Below are positions 45,846-59,290 of a DNA stretch of 64,000 nt, piece after piece. Within the stretch, counting starts at the first letter, position 1; every line of letters starts with the position of its first letter. Both the position numbers and the translations under genes were made by a program. The stretch is taken from positions 168,125,601 to 168,189,600 of the forward strand of contig CM022391.1 of the NCBI GenBank assembly GCA_011833715.1, read 5' to 3'. The notes under the pieces are model-generated. The model did not search any database. It was not told the DNA's origin and worked only from the letters and a program-made list of their open reading frames with translations. Origin of the DNA: Carcinoscorpius rotundicauda (taxonomy: Eukaryota; Arthropoda; Merostomata; Xiphosura; Limulidae).

Positions 45846-46418
45846 GATTCACGTTAAACCAAGACAAACAAAAAAGCCTTCGCAAAGTAAAACTATATTG
45901 CTAAAAATATCACAAGAAAAGAGGACTAAAGCTACTAAAACACTATTAAACACAAAATACCTGCAATAGATAATGATGAATATTTTCAAGAACTGAAATC
46001 CAAAAGTCGAATTTGAAACCGCGATTTTACATGTCGGAGGAACACTCTAACCGAGAATGGTAATGTAATAAATAACTCACAATATTGATTTATATATACG
46101 ATATTCAGTAGAACCCTTGAGCTGCGTTATCGCCCTTGAAAAGCCGAGAACCTGTTTACTGGCATTCCTAATTCGAAGTGTCAAGTTCAGTTTTTAATAT
46201 TATAAGTGCCACTCCTGCATTTCTACAGTGTGGGTATGAAAGACAGAAACTAATATATGTTAAGCCTACAAAGTCCTGATTTCAAAAAGAAAGTGGAACT
46301 GTAAACATTAACAATAAAGAAGACAGCAAGTAATAAAACTAAATAAAAATACTGAAACTAGAGAATAATTTCACAGGAAAGAATTGGCACATAAAAGCTT
46401 AATGAAACCGTGAGCGGG
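45846..46418. other. No recognised feature
   Basis: AT-rich, no supported gene. Confidence 0.45.
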
Positions 46419-46541
46419 TGGAGTTTGGCATGATCTGATGGTTAGGGCACTTGAATCGCAGTCTGCGAGTGGCAGATATGAATCTCGTCATCAGTCATCC
46501 TCATTATTTCAGCAGTGGGGGCGATATAATGTGTCGGTTAC
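46419..46541 (+). mobile_element. Diverged SINE family A head and partial body
   Basis: TTTGGCATGATCTGATGGTT, ATCGCAGTCTGCGAGTGGCA and CAGCAGTGGGGGCGATATAA. It ends exactly where the satellite array begins. Confidence 0.75.
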
Positions 46542-48305
46542 AATAAAGGGTGAAAATAAAGGAGACTTGTTGAATATGGAAAACAAATAACGGGGAAAAT
46601 AAAGAAAGCCTCTTAAATATTCAAACTAATAAGGGTGACAATAAAGAAGACTAGTTAAATAGAAAAAAAGAAAAGCTTGTTAAACATTTAAAGTAATAAC
46701 AATGACAATAAAAAAATCTTGTTAAATATTGAAATTAATAACAGTGACAATAAAGAAAACTTGTATAATACTGAAAACTAAGAAGGATGAGAATAAAGGA
46801 CACTTGTTATATATTGAAACTAAAAATAGTGACAATAAAGAAAACTTGTTTAATAATGAAAACTAATAAGGATGAGAATAAAGAACAGTTGTTGTATATC
46901 AAAATTAAAAACATTTACAATAAACAACACTGGTCAAATATTGAAATTATTAAAAGTGAAAAAAAAGAGTTGTTAAATAATGAAAATAATAAGGGTGAAA
47001 ACAAGGAAGACTTATTAAATACTGAGAACTTAACAGTGTGATTAAAAAGAAAGACTTGTTAAATAATAAAACTTAAAACAATGACAATAAAGACCACTAA
47101 TTAAATATTAAAAATAATAAAAGTGTCATTAGCAGACTTGTTAAATATTGCAACTAATAATGATGTCAATAAAGAAGATTTATTAAATATTCATAACTTA
47201 TAAGGGAGCGAATAACGACTTTTTAAAAATTGAAACTAACAAAAGGGACAATAAGAACGACTTGTTAAATACCGAAACTAATACCAGTGAAAATTATGAT
47301 AACTTGTTAAATACCGAAACTAATACCAGTGAAAATTATGATAACTTGTTAAATATTGAAATTAGTAAGGTTGGAAATAAATTAGACATTTTAAATATTG
47401 AAAATTAATAAAGGCGACAATAAAGAAGTCTTGTTAAATATTTAAACTAACAAGAGTAACAATAAAGAAGACATCTTCAATATTGGATCTAACAAAAGTG
47501 AAAATAAAAAAAACACCAGTTAAATAACGATTCTAATAACAGTGACAATAACAAAACATATCAAGTATAGAAAATAATAACTGGCAATAAAGAGGACTTT
47601 TTAAATATCGAAAGTAATAAGGAAGAAAATATAGAAGACTTGTTAAACAATGAAATTAAATACCAGCAGTGATAACAAAGAAGACTTGTTAAATATTGAA
47701 ACTACTAAGGGTGACAATAGAGAAGACGTGTTATATACTGAAATACAATGAGGTTGATAATAAAGAAGACATGTTAAATGTAGAAATAACAACAGCGACA
47801 GTAATAAACGCTTATTTAATATTGAAAACCACAAGGATGAAAATAAAGACTTTTTAAATATTGAGACTAATTAGAGTTGCACTAAACAAGTCCTGTTAAA
47901 TGTTAAAAGTAATAAGAATAAAAATAAAGAAGAATTGATGAATATTGAATCTAAAAATGTTGACAATAAAGAAAATTTGTTAAATTTTGAAAAGTAAGAG
48001 TAACAATTTAAAAGACTTACTAAATATTGAAACTAAAATATGACAATAAAGAATATTTGTTAAATATTGAAAAAATAAGCGACAATTAAGAAGACACATC
48101 AAATATTGAAACTACTAAATGAGATACTAAGTAAGGCTTGTTTAATATTGAAACTAATAAGGATGATAACCAAGAAGACTTGATTATTACTAACAACAGT
48201 AATATCAAAGAAGACTTGTCAAATATTGAAACTAGTAAGGGTGAGAACAAAGAAGACTAGCTGACTGTTGAGTCTAATATCGATGACAATAAAGAAGACT
48301 TGTGA

Positions 48306-48720
48306 AATGTTGAGAACAATAAAGGTAGAATAAAAAAGTATTGTTAAATATTGAAACTATTAAGAGTGACAATAAAGAAGAATTGTTAAAAACTGAAACA
48401 ATAACAGCGACAATAAGAAAACTAGTTATGTAAAGAAATGACTAAGGTTGAGAATAAAGAAGACTTGACCAATATTGAAACTAATAAGGGTGACGATAAA
48501 AATGACTAGTTCAATATTGGAAGAAATAACAGTGACAATAAAAAAGACTTGTTCAATATTGAAAACAAATAAGGGTGAGAACAAAGAAAACGTATTATGT
48601 ATTCAAACTAACAACGGTGATAATAAATGCCACAACTTAAATAATAAAACTAATAAAAGTGAAATTAACAGACTTGTTAAAGACTGAAACTACTAAGGAT
48701 GTCAATAAAGAAGACTTATC
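48306..48720. repeat. Intra-array segmental duplication, copy 1
   Basis: About 415 bp of diverged units in the same order as 50298-50710, sharing private variants such as TGACGATAAAAATGACTAGT and CAATATTGGAAGAAATAACA. The offset is about 1,990 bp. Confidence 0.85.
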
Positions 48721-48745
48721 AAATATTGATAACTTATGAGAGAGC

Positions 48746-49008
48746 GTTTGTTTTGTTTGTTTTGGAATTTCGCACAAAGCTACTCGAGGGCTATCTGTGC
48801 TACCCGTCCCTAATTTAGCAGTGTAAGACTAGAGGGAAGGCAGCTAGTCATCACCACCCATCGCCAACTCTTGGGCTACTCTTTTACCAACGAATAGTGG
48901 GATTGACCGTCACATTATAACGCCCCCCACGGCTGAAATGGCGAACATGTTTGGCGCGACCCTCAGAATACGAGTCGCACGCCTTAACACGCTTGACCAT
49001 GCCGGGCC
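48746..49008 (-). mobile_element. SINE family A inside the satellite
   Basis: TTTGTTTTGTTTGTTTTGGA tail to CATGCCGGGCC head. A short deletion removes the GGGGATTCGAACC stretch of the head. Confidence 0.93.
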
Positions 49009-50297
49009 CTGAAACTAATAAGGGTGAGGATAGAGAATATTTGATAAATACTGAAAATAATAAGATCGATTATTGAGTATACTTGTTAAATATTGAAATT
49101 TGTAAGGTTTAGAATAAGAAAACTTCTTAAATATTCAAAGTAACAAAGATGACAACAAAAAAGACTTGTTAAATATTGAAAAGTAATAAGAATGACAAAA
49201 AGGAAGGCTTGTTAAATATTGATACTCATAACAGTGACAATTATTCAAACTTGTTAACTTCTGAAACTAGTAAATGTAACAATAAAGAAGACTTTTCAAA
49301 TTGAAATTAAAAACAGGGAGTAATAAAGAATATTTGTTAAATATTGACTCTGATAAGAACAATAATTAAGAAAACTTGTTAAATATTGAAATTAGTGGAA
49401 TTTATATTAAATAAGACTTTTTTAATATTGAAAACAATTAAAGTGATAAAAAGGAAAACTAGTTAAACAATGAAACTAATAACAGTGACAATAAAAAGAC
49501 TTGTCAAGTAATGAAATAAATAAGGGTGACAATAAACAATACTTGTTTAACACTGAAAAGTTAAAAGAGCGACAATGAAAAAGTTATTTAAAAACTAAAA
49601 CTAAAAACAGTGACAATAAAGCAGACTATGCAAATGTGGAAACCAAAAAGGGCGACAATTAAATCTTTTTCAAAAATAAATTATTAAGGTGAGAACAATG
49701 AAAAATTCTTGAATATTGAAAAACAAAAAGGCTAAGAATAAAGAAGACTTAAATATTGAAACTAACAACAGTAATAACAAAGAAAAACTGTTAAAATTGA
49801 CAAAAATATTGTTAATAAAATGGAAGACATGTTAAATGTTAAAACTAGTAAAGATGACAACAAAGACTAGATGAATGTTGAAACTACTAAAGATGAGAAT
49901 AAAGAAGACTGAAATGTTGAAAATAATAAAGGTAGAATAAAAGAGACTTGTTAAATATTGAAACTAATAAGTGTGACAATATAGAAAACTTGTTAGATGT
50001 AGAAACTAATAACAATGAGAATTAAAAGGATTTGTTAAATATTGAAACTAATACGGGGACCGGTAAAGAATACTTCTTCAATGTTAAAACTAATAACAGT
50101 CACAATAAAGAAGAGTTGTTCCATATTAGAAACCACTGAGGTTGAGAATAAAGAAAACTTAGTATATATTTAGGGTAACAATGGTGAAAATAAAGAACAC
50201 TTGTTAAATAATAAAACTAATAACAGTGACAGTAATAAGACTTCACAAATATTCATACTAATGAGAGTGACAATAAAGAAGACTTTTAAATATTGAA

Positions 50298-50710
50298 AAA
50301 TGTTGAGAATAATAAAGGTAAAATAAAAAAGTCTTGTTAAATATTGAAACTATTAAGAGTGACAGTAAAGAAGAATTGTTAAAAGTTAAACAAAAAACAG
50401 CGACAATAAGAAAACTAGTTGGGTAAAGAAATGACTAAGGTTGAGAATAAAGAGTTGACCAATATTGAAACTAATAAGGGTGACGATAAAAATGACTAGT
50501 TCAATATTGGAAGAAATAACAGTGGCAATAGAAAAAGACTTGTTCAATATTGAAAACAAATAAGGGTGAGAATAAAGAAAACTTGTTATGTATTCAAACT
50601 AACAACACTGGTAATAAAGACCACTATTTAATTAATAAAAATAATAAAAGTGATATTAACAGACTTTTTAAATATTGCAATTAATAAGGATGTCAATAAA
50701 GAAGACTTCT
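50298..50710. repeat. Intra-array segmental duplication, copy 2
   Basis: Partner of 48306-48720. Differences are small substitutions and one short deletion near 50450. Confidence 0.85.
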
Positions 50711-53413
50711 CAAACATTGAAACTTTTAAGGGGAACAAATAAAGACATTTCAAAAATTAAAGCTAACAAAAGTGACAATAAAGCTGACTTGTTAAATACT
50801 GAAACTAATAACAGCAATAATTAAATTAACTTGTTGAATATTGAAATTAGTATGGTTGGTAATAAAGTAGACATTTTGAATACTGAAAATTAATAAGAGT
50901 GATAAGAAAGAAGACTAGTTAAACATTTAAACTAACAAGTGTAACAATAAAGATGACTTCTTAAATATTGAAATTAATAAAAGTAACAATAAATAACACT
51001 AGTGGATAATGAAACTAATAACAGAGACCATAACAAGACTTTTTATGTATTGAAAGCAATAACAGTGACAATAAATAAGACTTTTGAAATATTGAAACTA
51101 ATAAGGGTGACAATAGAGTAGACGTATTATATATTGAAAAACCATAAGATTGATCATAACAAAATGTTAAATGTTAAAAGTAATAACAGCGACACTAATA
51201 AAGACTTGTTTAATATTGAAAAATAAAAAGAATGAGAATAAAGAAGACTTCTTATGTATTTAAACTAAAAACAGAGACAACAAAGAATACTATTTCAATA
51301 TTGAAACTAATAAGAGTGATAATAAAGAAGACTTGTCAAGAATTGAAACTAATAAAGGTGACATTAAATAAGAAATGTAAATATTAATACTCATAAGGTT
51401 GATAATGAAGAAGACAAGTTAAATGTCGAAATTAATAACAGTGACAAAAATAAAAACTTGTTTAATATTAAAAACTAATAAGATGGATAATTAAGAAAAC
51501 TAGTTACGTAAAAAAATTATTAAGGTTGAGATTAATAAAAACTTGTTACGTATTGAAACTAATAATGGTGACACAAAGAAGACTTGTTAAATGTTGGAAA
51601 GTAATATGAATAACAACAACGAAAACTTACATTTTGAAATTCAGAACAGTAATAACAGAGAAGGCTTTTAAATATTGAAAATAATAAGCGTGATAATACT
51701 GAAATTGTTGAATTCTGAAAATTTCTAAGGGTGACAATAAAGAGGAGTTCAATATTGAAATTAAGAACAGACAGAATAAAGAAGGCATGTTAAATATTGA
51801 AGCTAATAAGCAAGACAGTAAAGAATACTTGTTAAATATTGGAAAGTAATAAGAATGACAATTAGGAAGACTTATTAAATATTGACACTAATATTGAAAT
51901 ATTGAAAGCAATAACAGTGACAATAAGAATGCTTCTTAAATACTGAAATTAATAAAGGTGTCAATAAAAATACTTGTTAAATATTGAAAATCTAAAGGTC
52001 AACAATAAAAAATACTTTTAAAAACTCAAACTAATGATAATACCGATAATGAAGATTTGTTCAATATTGAAATTAATAACAGTCACAACAAATAAAAATT
52101 TCATTACTGAAAATCAGTTAGGGTGAGAATAAAGAAGGCTTAATATATATTCAAAGTAACAACGGTGACAGTAGATAACACTAATTAAATCGTGAAAGTA
52201 ATAACGGTTAAAACAGGAGGAATTTTTAACTGTTGAAACTAATATGGCGACAGTAAAAATGTCTTATTAAATACTAAAACTTATAAGGGTGACAATAAAG
52301 AAGACTTGTTCAAAACTGAAACCAAAAACAGTGACAATAAAGATGACTTGTTAAATTTTGAAACTAATAAGGTTGACAATAAAGGAGACTAGTTATATAA
52401 TGATACTTATAAGAGTGACAATTATGAAAACTTGTTAAATATTGAAACTAATGATAGTGACAATAAAAAAGACTTGTTGAACATTGAAAACTTATAAGGC
52501 TGAGAATACAAACGACTTGATAAACATTGAGAAATAATAAGGGTGAAAGTAAAAAGAATTTAAACATTGAAACTAATAATAATGAAAACTTATTAACCAT
52601 TGAAACTAATAAGAGTGACAATAAACAAGAGTTCTTAAATACTGAAAATAATAAGGGTGGCCAGAAGGAATTGTTAAGTATTCATACAAATAATGGTGCA
52701 ATAAGGAAGATTTTTCAAATATTGAAACTAACAACACGGCCAATAATGAAAGAAACATAAGTGACAATACAGAATACTTCATAAAAATTGAAATTAGACT
52801 TATGATGTATTGAAACTTATAAGATTTGCAATAAAGAAGACTAGCCAAACATTGAAATCTACTCAGGGTGACAATTAAGAAGACATGTTAAATATTGCAA
52901 CTAATAACAGTGACAATTAAGAAAACTTGTTGAATATTGAAACTAGAAAGGGTGATAATAAGGAATAGTCCTAATATATTGAAACTAAGAAGAGTGATAA
53001 TAAAGAAGACTTGTTAAATATTGAAACTACTAAGAGTAACAATAAACAAGACTTGTTAAACATTGAAACAAACGACAGTCACAATAGAGAAGACTTGATC
53101 AATAATGAAAACGAATAATGATGAGAAAAGATTTGTTTACTATTGAAACTAATGATGTGATATAAAAGAACACTTGTAAAATATTAAAAGCAACAGTAGT
53201 AACAATAAAGAAGACTTGTTAAATATTGAAATAAGTGTGGCAATAAAGAAGACTTATTGAACATTTAAATACAAAAAGACTTTAAACATTGAAACTAACA
53301 ACAGTAACAATAAAAATAGACATCTAAAATATTAAAACTAATAAGTGAGAATAAATATTTCTTAAATATTGAAACTAATGACAGTTACAATAAAGAAGAT
53401 TAGTTCAAGAATG

Positions 53414-53542
53414 GCCCCCCAGTGGCTCAGCGGTATGTCTGCGGACTTACACGCTAAAATCCGGGTTTCGATACCCGTGGTGGGCAGAGCACAGATAGCC
53501 CATTGTGTAGCTTTGTGCTTAATTCAAAACAACAACAACAAC
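53414..53542 (+). mobile_element. SINE family B inside the satellite, intact
   Basis: Almost identical to the copy at 9229. The 12-bp duplication AGTTCAAGAATG at 53402-53413 and 53543-53554 is perfect. Confidence 0.96.
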
Positions 53543-54061
53543 AGTTCAAGAATGAAAACCAATAAAAATGAGAAGAGAGTAGACTTGACAAATGTTGAAA
53601 ATAAAGTGAGTGACAATAATTAAGACGTTAAATATTGAACTTAATAACGGTGACATTAAATAAGACTTCTTAAATATTGAAACTAAAAACAGTGAAAATA
53701 AACAAGAGTTGTTAAATATTGAAAATAATGATGGTGGTTAGAAGGAATTGCTAAATATCGCAACAAATAATGGTACAATAAAGAAACTAACAAAAGTGAC
53801 AATAAAGAGGACTTCTTAAATTTTGAAATTAGTAAGGGTGACAATAAAGATTTGTTCAATAATGAAATCCAATGAAGGTGAGAATAAGGTAGATTTGTTA
53901 AATATTTAAATTAATGAGGGTGACAATAAAGAACACTTGTTAAATACAAAAAATAATAACAGCGATAATAAAGAATGTTTGTTAAATATTAAAACTAATA
54001 AGGGAGATAATAAAGATGAATTGTAAAATATTGAAACTTATGAGAGTGACAATAAAGAATA

Positions 54062-54305
54062 ATAAAGAATGATACATTAGGTAAATCCCTGCAAACGGTT
54101 TTAAATATATAGCTTTGAAAACAATTTCGGTGCATTTCTGAAACCAATAGATGTGTCGATTGATGGATTAGTTAAATGGCGGCAAACGGTTTTAAATGAA
54201 TATCTTGGAAAACCGTTTCAATGCATTTCTGATATCGTTGGACGTGTTAAACGATAGATTACTTAAACCACTGAAAACGTTGCAAACCTATATTATTTTA
54301 CTCTG
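54062..54305. repeat. Non-satellite island with an internal duplication
   Basis: About 240 bp unrelated to the 42-bp unit. GCAAACGGTTTTAAAT occurs twice about 95 bp apart (near 54091 and 54182), each time followed by a similar GTTT..TGCATTTCTGA block. Identity unknown. Confidence 0.7.
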
Positions 54306-54741
54306 AATATTGAAAACTAACAAGGGTGATAATAAAACAACTTCTTATACATGGAAACTAACAACAGTGACAATAAGGAAGACTTGTTAAATATTAAAAT
54401 AAGTAAGGATGACAATAAACAAGAATAGTTTAATATTGAAAACCAATAAGTGTAACATAAAGAAACCTTATTAAATATTCAAACTATAAACAGTGAAAAT
54501 AATGAAAACTTGTAAAATATTAAAACAAATAACAGCGACAATAAAGATGTTTTGTTAAATATTATTACTAATAAGAGTAACAATGTTGAAGACTTCTTCA
54601 ACATTGAAATTAATGACTAACAAAATCAGGAAATTATTTTCAATATCGAAGACCAATAAAGGTAATAGTAAAGACGACTTGATAAATAGTGAAAAAAGGG
54701 TGATACTAAAGAAGACTTATTAAATTTTCAAAGTAATAAGA

Positions 54742-54869
54742 GTGAGTGTGTGTGTTTTTCTTATAGCAAAGCCACATCGGGCTATCTGCTGAGCCCATCG
54801 AGGGGAATCAAACCCCTGATTTTAGCGTTGTAAATCCGGAGACTTACTGCCGTACTAGCGGGGGGGGGC
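54742..54869 (-). mobile_element. SINE family B2 inside the satellite
   Basis: TTTTTCTTATAGCAAAGCCA, GCTATCTGCTGAGCCCATCG, AATCAAACCCCTGATTTTAG and CTTACTGCCGTACTAGCGGG in minus order. Confidence 0.9.
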
Positions 54870-54881
54870 AATAAGAATGAG

Positions 54882-55013
54882 TTGTTGTTGTTGTTGTTTT
54901 GAATTAAGCACAAAGCTACACAATGGGGTATCTGTGCTCTGCCCACCACGGGTATCGAAACCCGGATTTTAGCGTGTAAGTCCGCAGACATACCGCTGAG
55001 CCACTGGGGGGCA
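54882..55013 (-). mobile_element. SINE family B inside the satellite, next to the B2 copy
   Basis: Intact minus copy with a 12-bp duplication AATAAGAATGAG at 54870-54881 and 55014-55025. Confidence 0.96.
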
Positions 55014-57465
55014 AATAAGAATGAGAAAAAGGATGACTTGTTAAACACTCAAACTAGTAAGGGTAGCAATTAAGAAGCATTATAACATATTAAAGTTAAA
55101 AAGAGTGACGATAACGTAGAGTTACTAAATACTGAAATTGATAATGGTGATAATAAATAATAGATGTTAAATAATGAACCTATTAAGAGTGGCAAAAAGA
55201 AGACTTCTTAAATATTAAAACTACTAAGGGTGACAATGAAGAAGATTAACAAGGGTAATAATAAAAAGATTGTTAAATATTGAAACTACTAAAATTGACA
55301 ATTAACAAAACTTCTTAAATATTGAAACTAAAAAGGGTGACAATAAAGAAGACTTGTTAAATATTGAAACTAATAATGGAGCAATAAGAAAGACTTGTTA
55401 AATATTCAAACTCACAACACGGGCAATAAAGAATAATTCTTCAATAATGAAGCTCACAAAAGTGACAATAAAAAACTTCTCAAATATTGAAATTAGTAAG
55501 GGTGACAATAAAAAGGACTTGTTGAATATTGAAAACTAACAAAAGTGGCAATAAAGAAGACTTCTTAAATATTGAAATTAGTAAGAGACAACAAAGAAGA
55601 CTTGATGAATATTAAAAACTAACAGGGGTAATAATAAAAATACTTGTTAAACATTGAAACTAACAACAGTGAAAATAAAGAATATTTGAGAAATGTTAAA
55701 ACTAATAAGCGAAATAATAAACAAGACTTTTTAAATATTAAAAAGTAATAACAGTAAGAATAAGGAAGACTTCTTAAATATTTAAAGTAATAAGGGAGAG
55801 ATTAAAGAAAACTTATTAAATATATAGAGTAATATCAATGACGATACAGAAAACTGTTGAAACTAATGAGGGTGAAAATGAAAGAACACTTGTTAAATAT
55901 TAAAAAGTAATAAAGTGTCAATAAGGAGAAGTTTGTAAATACTGAAAATAAAAAGTGTGATAATAGAAAAGACTTCTTAAATATTGAAACTACGAGTGGT
56001 TACAACAAGGAATACTTTATATATATTGAAACTAACAACAGAGACAATTAAAACATGTTAATATTGAAGGTAGAGAGAGTGAAAGTAAAGAAGAGTTCTA
56101 AAATATTGAAACTAACAAGTTGTTAAGAATTGAAAACAATAAAGGTCACAATAAAAAGCATTCTTAAATATTGAAACTCGTAATGGTGACAATAAAGATG
56201 ATTTGTTTAATAATAAAACTAACAAGAGTGAAAATAAAGAAGACTCCTTAACTATTCAAACTAATAAAAACGACAGTAAAGAAGACTTGTTAAACATTGA
56301 AAGTAAAAAACGCGACAACAAACGAGACTTCTCAACTATTGAAACAAATAAAGGTGACATTAAAGAAGTCTTGTAAAATATTGAAATTAATAAGAGTAAC
56401 AATAAAGAAGAGTTGTCAAATATTGAAACTAATAAGGGTGGCATTGAACAAGACTTGTTAAAAATTGAAACTGACAATTGCGACAATAAAGAAGATTTGT
56501 CAAATATATAAACGATAAACAAATACGATAAAGAAAACTTCTTATATTTTCAAACTAGAAAAGGTAACAACACACAAGACTTGATAAATATTGAAACTTA
56601 AGATAGACAATTGAGAAGCCTTATAAAATACTGACATTAGTGAGCGTAAGAATATAGAACTTATCAAATATTCAAACTTATAATAGTGAAAATAAAGAAG
56701 ACTTATTTAATATTGAAAATTACTAAGGGTAATAATAAAGAAGTCTTGTTAAATATTCAAACTAATAATCGTTTAAATAAAGAAGACTTGTTGAATACAG
56801 AAAAGTAATAAGAATGACAAATAAGAAGACTTGTTAAATATTGATACTCGTAAGAGTGACAATTATAAAAACTTCTTAAAAACTCAAACCAGTAAGTATC
56901 ACAATAAAGTAAACTTGATAAAACTGAAACTAAAAACAGTGACAATAATGAAGACTTGTAAAATATTAAAACTCAGAAGGGCGATAATTAAAAAAACTTG
57001 TTAAATACTGAAATGAGTAAGGTTGATATTAAATTAGACTTTGTGAATAATGAAAATTAGGAAGGGTGACAATAAAAAAGACTAGTTAAATATTGAAATT
57101 AATAACAGTGACAATAGCAATACTTGTTAAATACTGAAACTAATAAAAGTGACAATAATGAAAACTTAAAAGGCAACAATAAAAAAAAAAATTAAGAACT
57201 GAAACTACCAACAATGACGAAAAAGAATTGTTCAATATTGAAATTGATAACAGTCACAATAAAGAACACTTTTTCAAAATTGAAAACCAACGAGGGTGAA
57301 AATAAATAAGACTTAATATATATTTTAAGCACCAATGGTGACAATAAAAAACACTTGTTAAATAATATAGTTAATAACAGTGACAAAAAAAGACTCGTTA
57401 AATAATGAAACTAATAAAGGTGACGATAAAAAAACTTGTTAAATGTTGAAAATAGAAAGGGTGAT

Positions 57466-57739
57466 GGCCCGGCATGACCAAGAGCATAAGGCGTGCGACT
57501 CGTAATCCGAGGGTCGCGGGTTCGCGCCCGCGTTGAGCTAAACATACTCGCCCTCCCAGCCGTGAGGGCGTATAATGTTACGGTCAATCCCACTATTCGT
57601 TGATAAAAGAGTAGCCCAAGAGTTGGCGGTGGGTGGTGATGACTAGCTGCCTTCCCTCTAGTCTTACACTGCTAAGTTAGGGACGGCTAGGAAAGATAGT
57701 CCTCGAGTAGCTTTGTGCAAAATTCCAAAACAAACAAAC
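57466..57739 (+). mobile_element. SINE family A inside the satellite
   Basis: Full-length copy with a 12-bp duplication AGAAAGGGTGAT at 57454-57465 and 57740-57751. Confidence 0.95.
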
Positions 57740-57994
57740 AGAAAGGGTGATTATAAAAAAGTATAATAAAATATTGAAAATAATAAGGGTGATACTAAAC
57801 AAGTATTAAAATAATGAAAGTGACAACAGTAACAATGAAGAAGACTTGTTCAATAATGAAAACCAAGAGAGGTGAGAATAAAGTACAGTTGTTAAATATT
57901 GTAAACTAATAAGGGTGACAATAAAAAAGCCTTGTTATACATTAAAACTAGTAACAGTAACAATAAAGACATCTTAAATATTGCAACTAATAAG

Positions 57995-58274
57995 TTTGTT
58001 TTGGAATTTCGCACAAAGCTACTCGAGGGCTATCTGTGCTAGCCGTCCCTAATTTAGCAGTGTAAAACTAGAGGGAAGGCAGCTAGTCATCACTACCCAC
58101 AAGCCTATTCTTGGGCTACTCTTTACTCTTTTGCCAACGAATACTGGGATTGACCATCACATTATAATGACCCCACGGCTGGGAGAGCAAGCATGTTTGG
58201 CGCGACGGGGATGCGAACGCGCGACCCTCGAATTACGAGTCGAACGCCTTAACGCGCATGGCCATGCCGGGCCC
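57995..58274 (-). mobile_element. SINE family A inside the satellite
   Basis: TTTGTTTTGGAATTTCGCAC tail to GGCCATGCCGGGCCC head. It carries a small duplication near ACTCTTTACTCTTTTGCC. No target-site duplication is evident. Confidence 0.93.
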
Positions 58275-58876
58275 AACAGTGACAGAAAAGAAAACTTCTT
58301 AAATACTGAAACTAATAAGTGTAACGTAAAACAAGACTTTTTAAAATATCAACTAATATCACTAATGATAAAGAGAACTTGTTAAATGTTGAAACCAGTA
58401 AGAGTGAAAATAAAGAAAACTTATTAAATATTAACACTACAAATGGTGATAATAACAAAGACTTGTTAAATATTGAAACTAATAATGGTGACAATACAGA
58501 AGAATTTTGAATAATGAAATTAATAAAAAGTAATAATAACATTGAAATAATAATATTAAAAAAATAAGGGTTACAATAGAGAAGACTCGATAAATATTGA
58601 AATAATGACAATGACAATAAAGAAGACTTCTTCAATAATGAAATTGATGAGAATGTCAATAAAGTGGTATTTTTAAATATTGAAATTAATAAGTATGACA
58701 GCAAAAAAAATACTTGCAAAATATTCAAGCTAATAAGTGACGATCCAGAAGTATTTTTAAATATTGAAACTATTATGTATGACAGTGAAGAGGACTTATG
58801 AAATATTGAAACTAGTTAGGGTGACAATAAAGAATACTTACTGAGTATTGTAAACTGCTAATGGTAACAATAAAGG

Positions 58877-59067
58877 GCCCCGGTATGGCTAAACGTGTTA
58901 AGGCGTGCGACTTCGTAATCTGAGGTAAAATGGTAAAAAGAGTGGCCCAAGAGTTGGCGGTGGGTGGTGATGACTAGCTGCCTTCCCTCTAGTCTTACAC
59001 TGCTAAATTAGGGACGGCTAGCACAGATAGCCCTCGAGTAGCTTTGTGCGAAATTCCAAAACAAACA
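58877..59067 (+). mobile_element. SINE family A with large internal deletion
   Basis: The head to TCGTAATCTGAGG is joined to TGGTAAAAAGAGTGGCCCAA, losing about 90 bp. A perfect 17-bp duplication AATGGTAACAATAAAGG (58860-58876, 59068-59084) flanks it. Confidence 0.95.
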
Positions 59068-59153
59068 AATGGTAACAATAAAGGAGAGTTGTTCAATATT
59101 GAAACTATTAAGGGTAGCAATAAAGAATACTGGTTAAATATTGAAATTAATAA

Positions 59154-59290
59154 TTCTTTTTTGGTGTTGTTGTTTTGAATTAAGCACAAAGCTACACAAT
59201 GGGCTATCTGTGCTCTGCCCACCACGGGTATCGAAAGCCGATTTTAGCGTGTAAGTCCGCAGACATACCGCTGAGCCACCGGGGGGGCTT
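59154..59290 (-). mobile_element. SINE family B inside the satellite
   Basis: Intact minus copy with a 10-bp duplication AAATTAATAA (59144-59153, 59291-59300). Confidence 0.95.

Noticed and set aside
53369..53623. 84-codon frame containing PQWLSGMSADLHAKIRVSIP
   Set aside because: The peptide is the plus-strand translation of a family B SINE and recurs wherever that SINE is inserted (2336, 9229; minus at 54882).
58312..58728. 138-codon minus frame rich in Leu, Ser and Phe
   Set aside because: It lies wholly within the 42-bp satellite; the same 14-residue pattern recurs along the array with stops interspersed.
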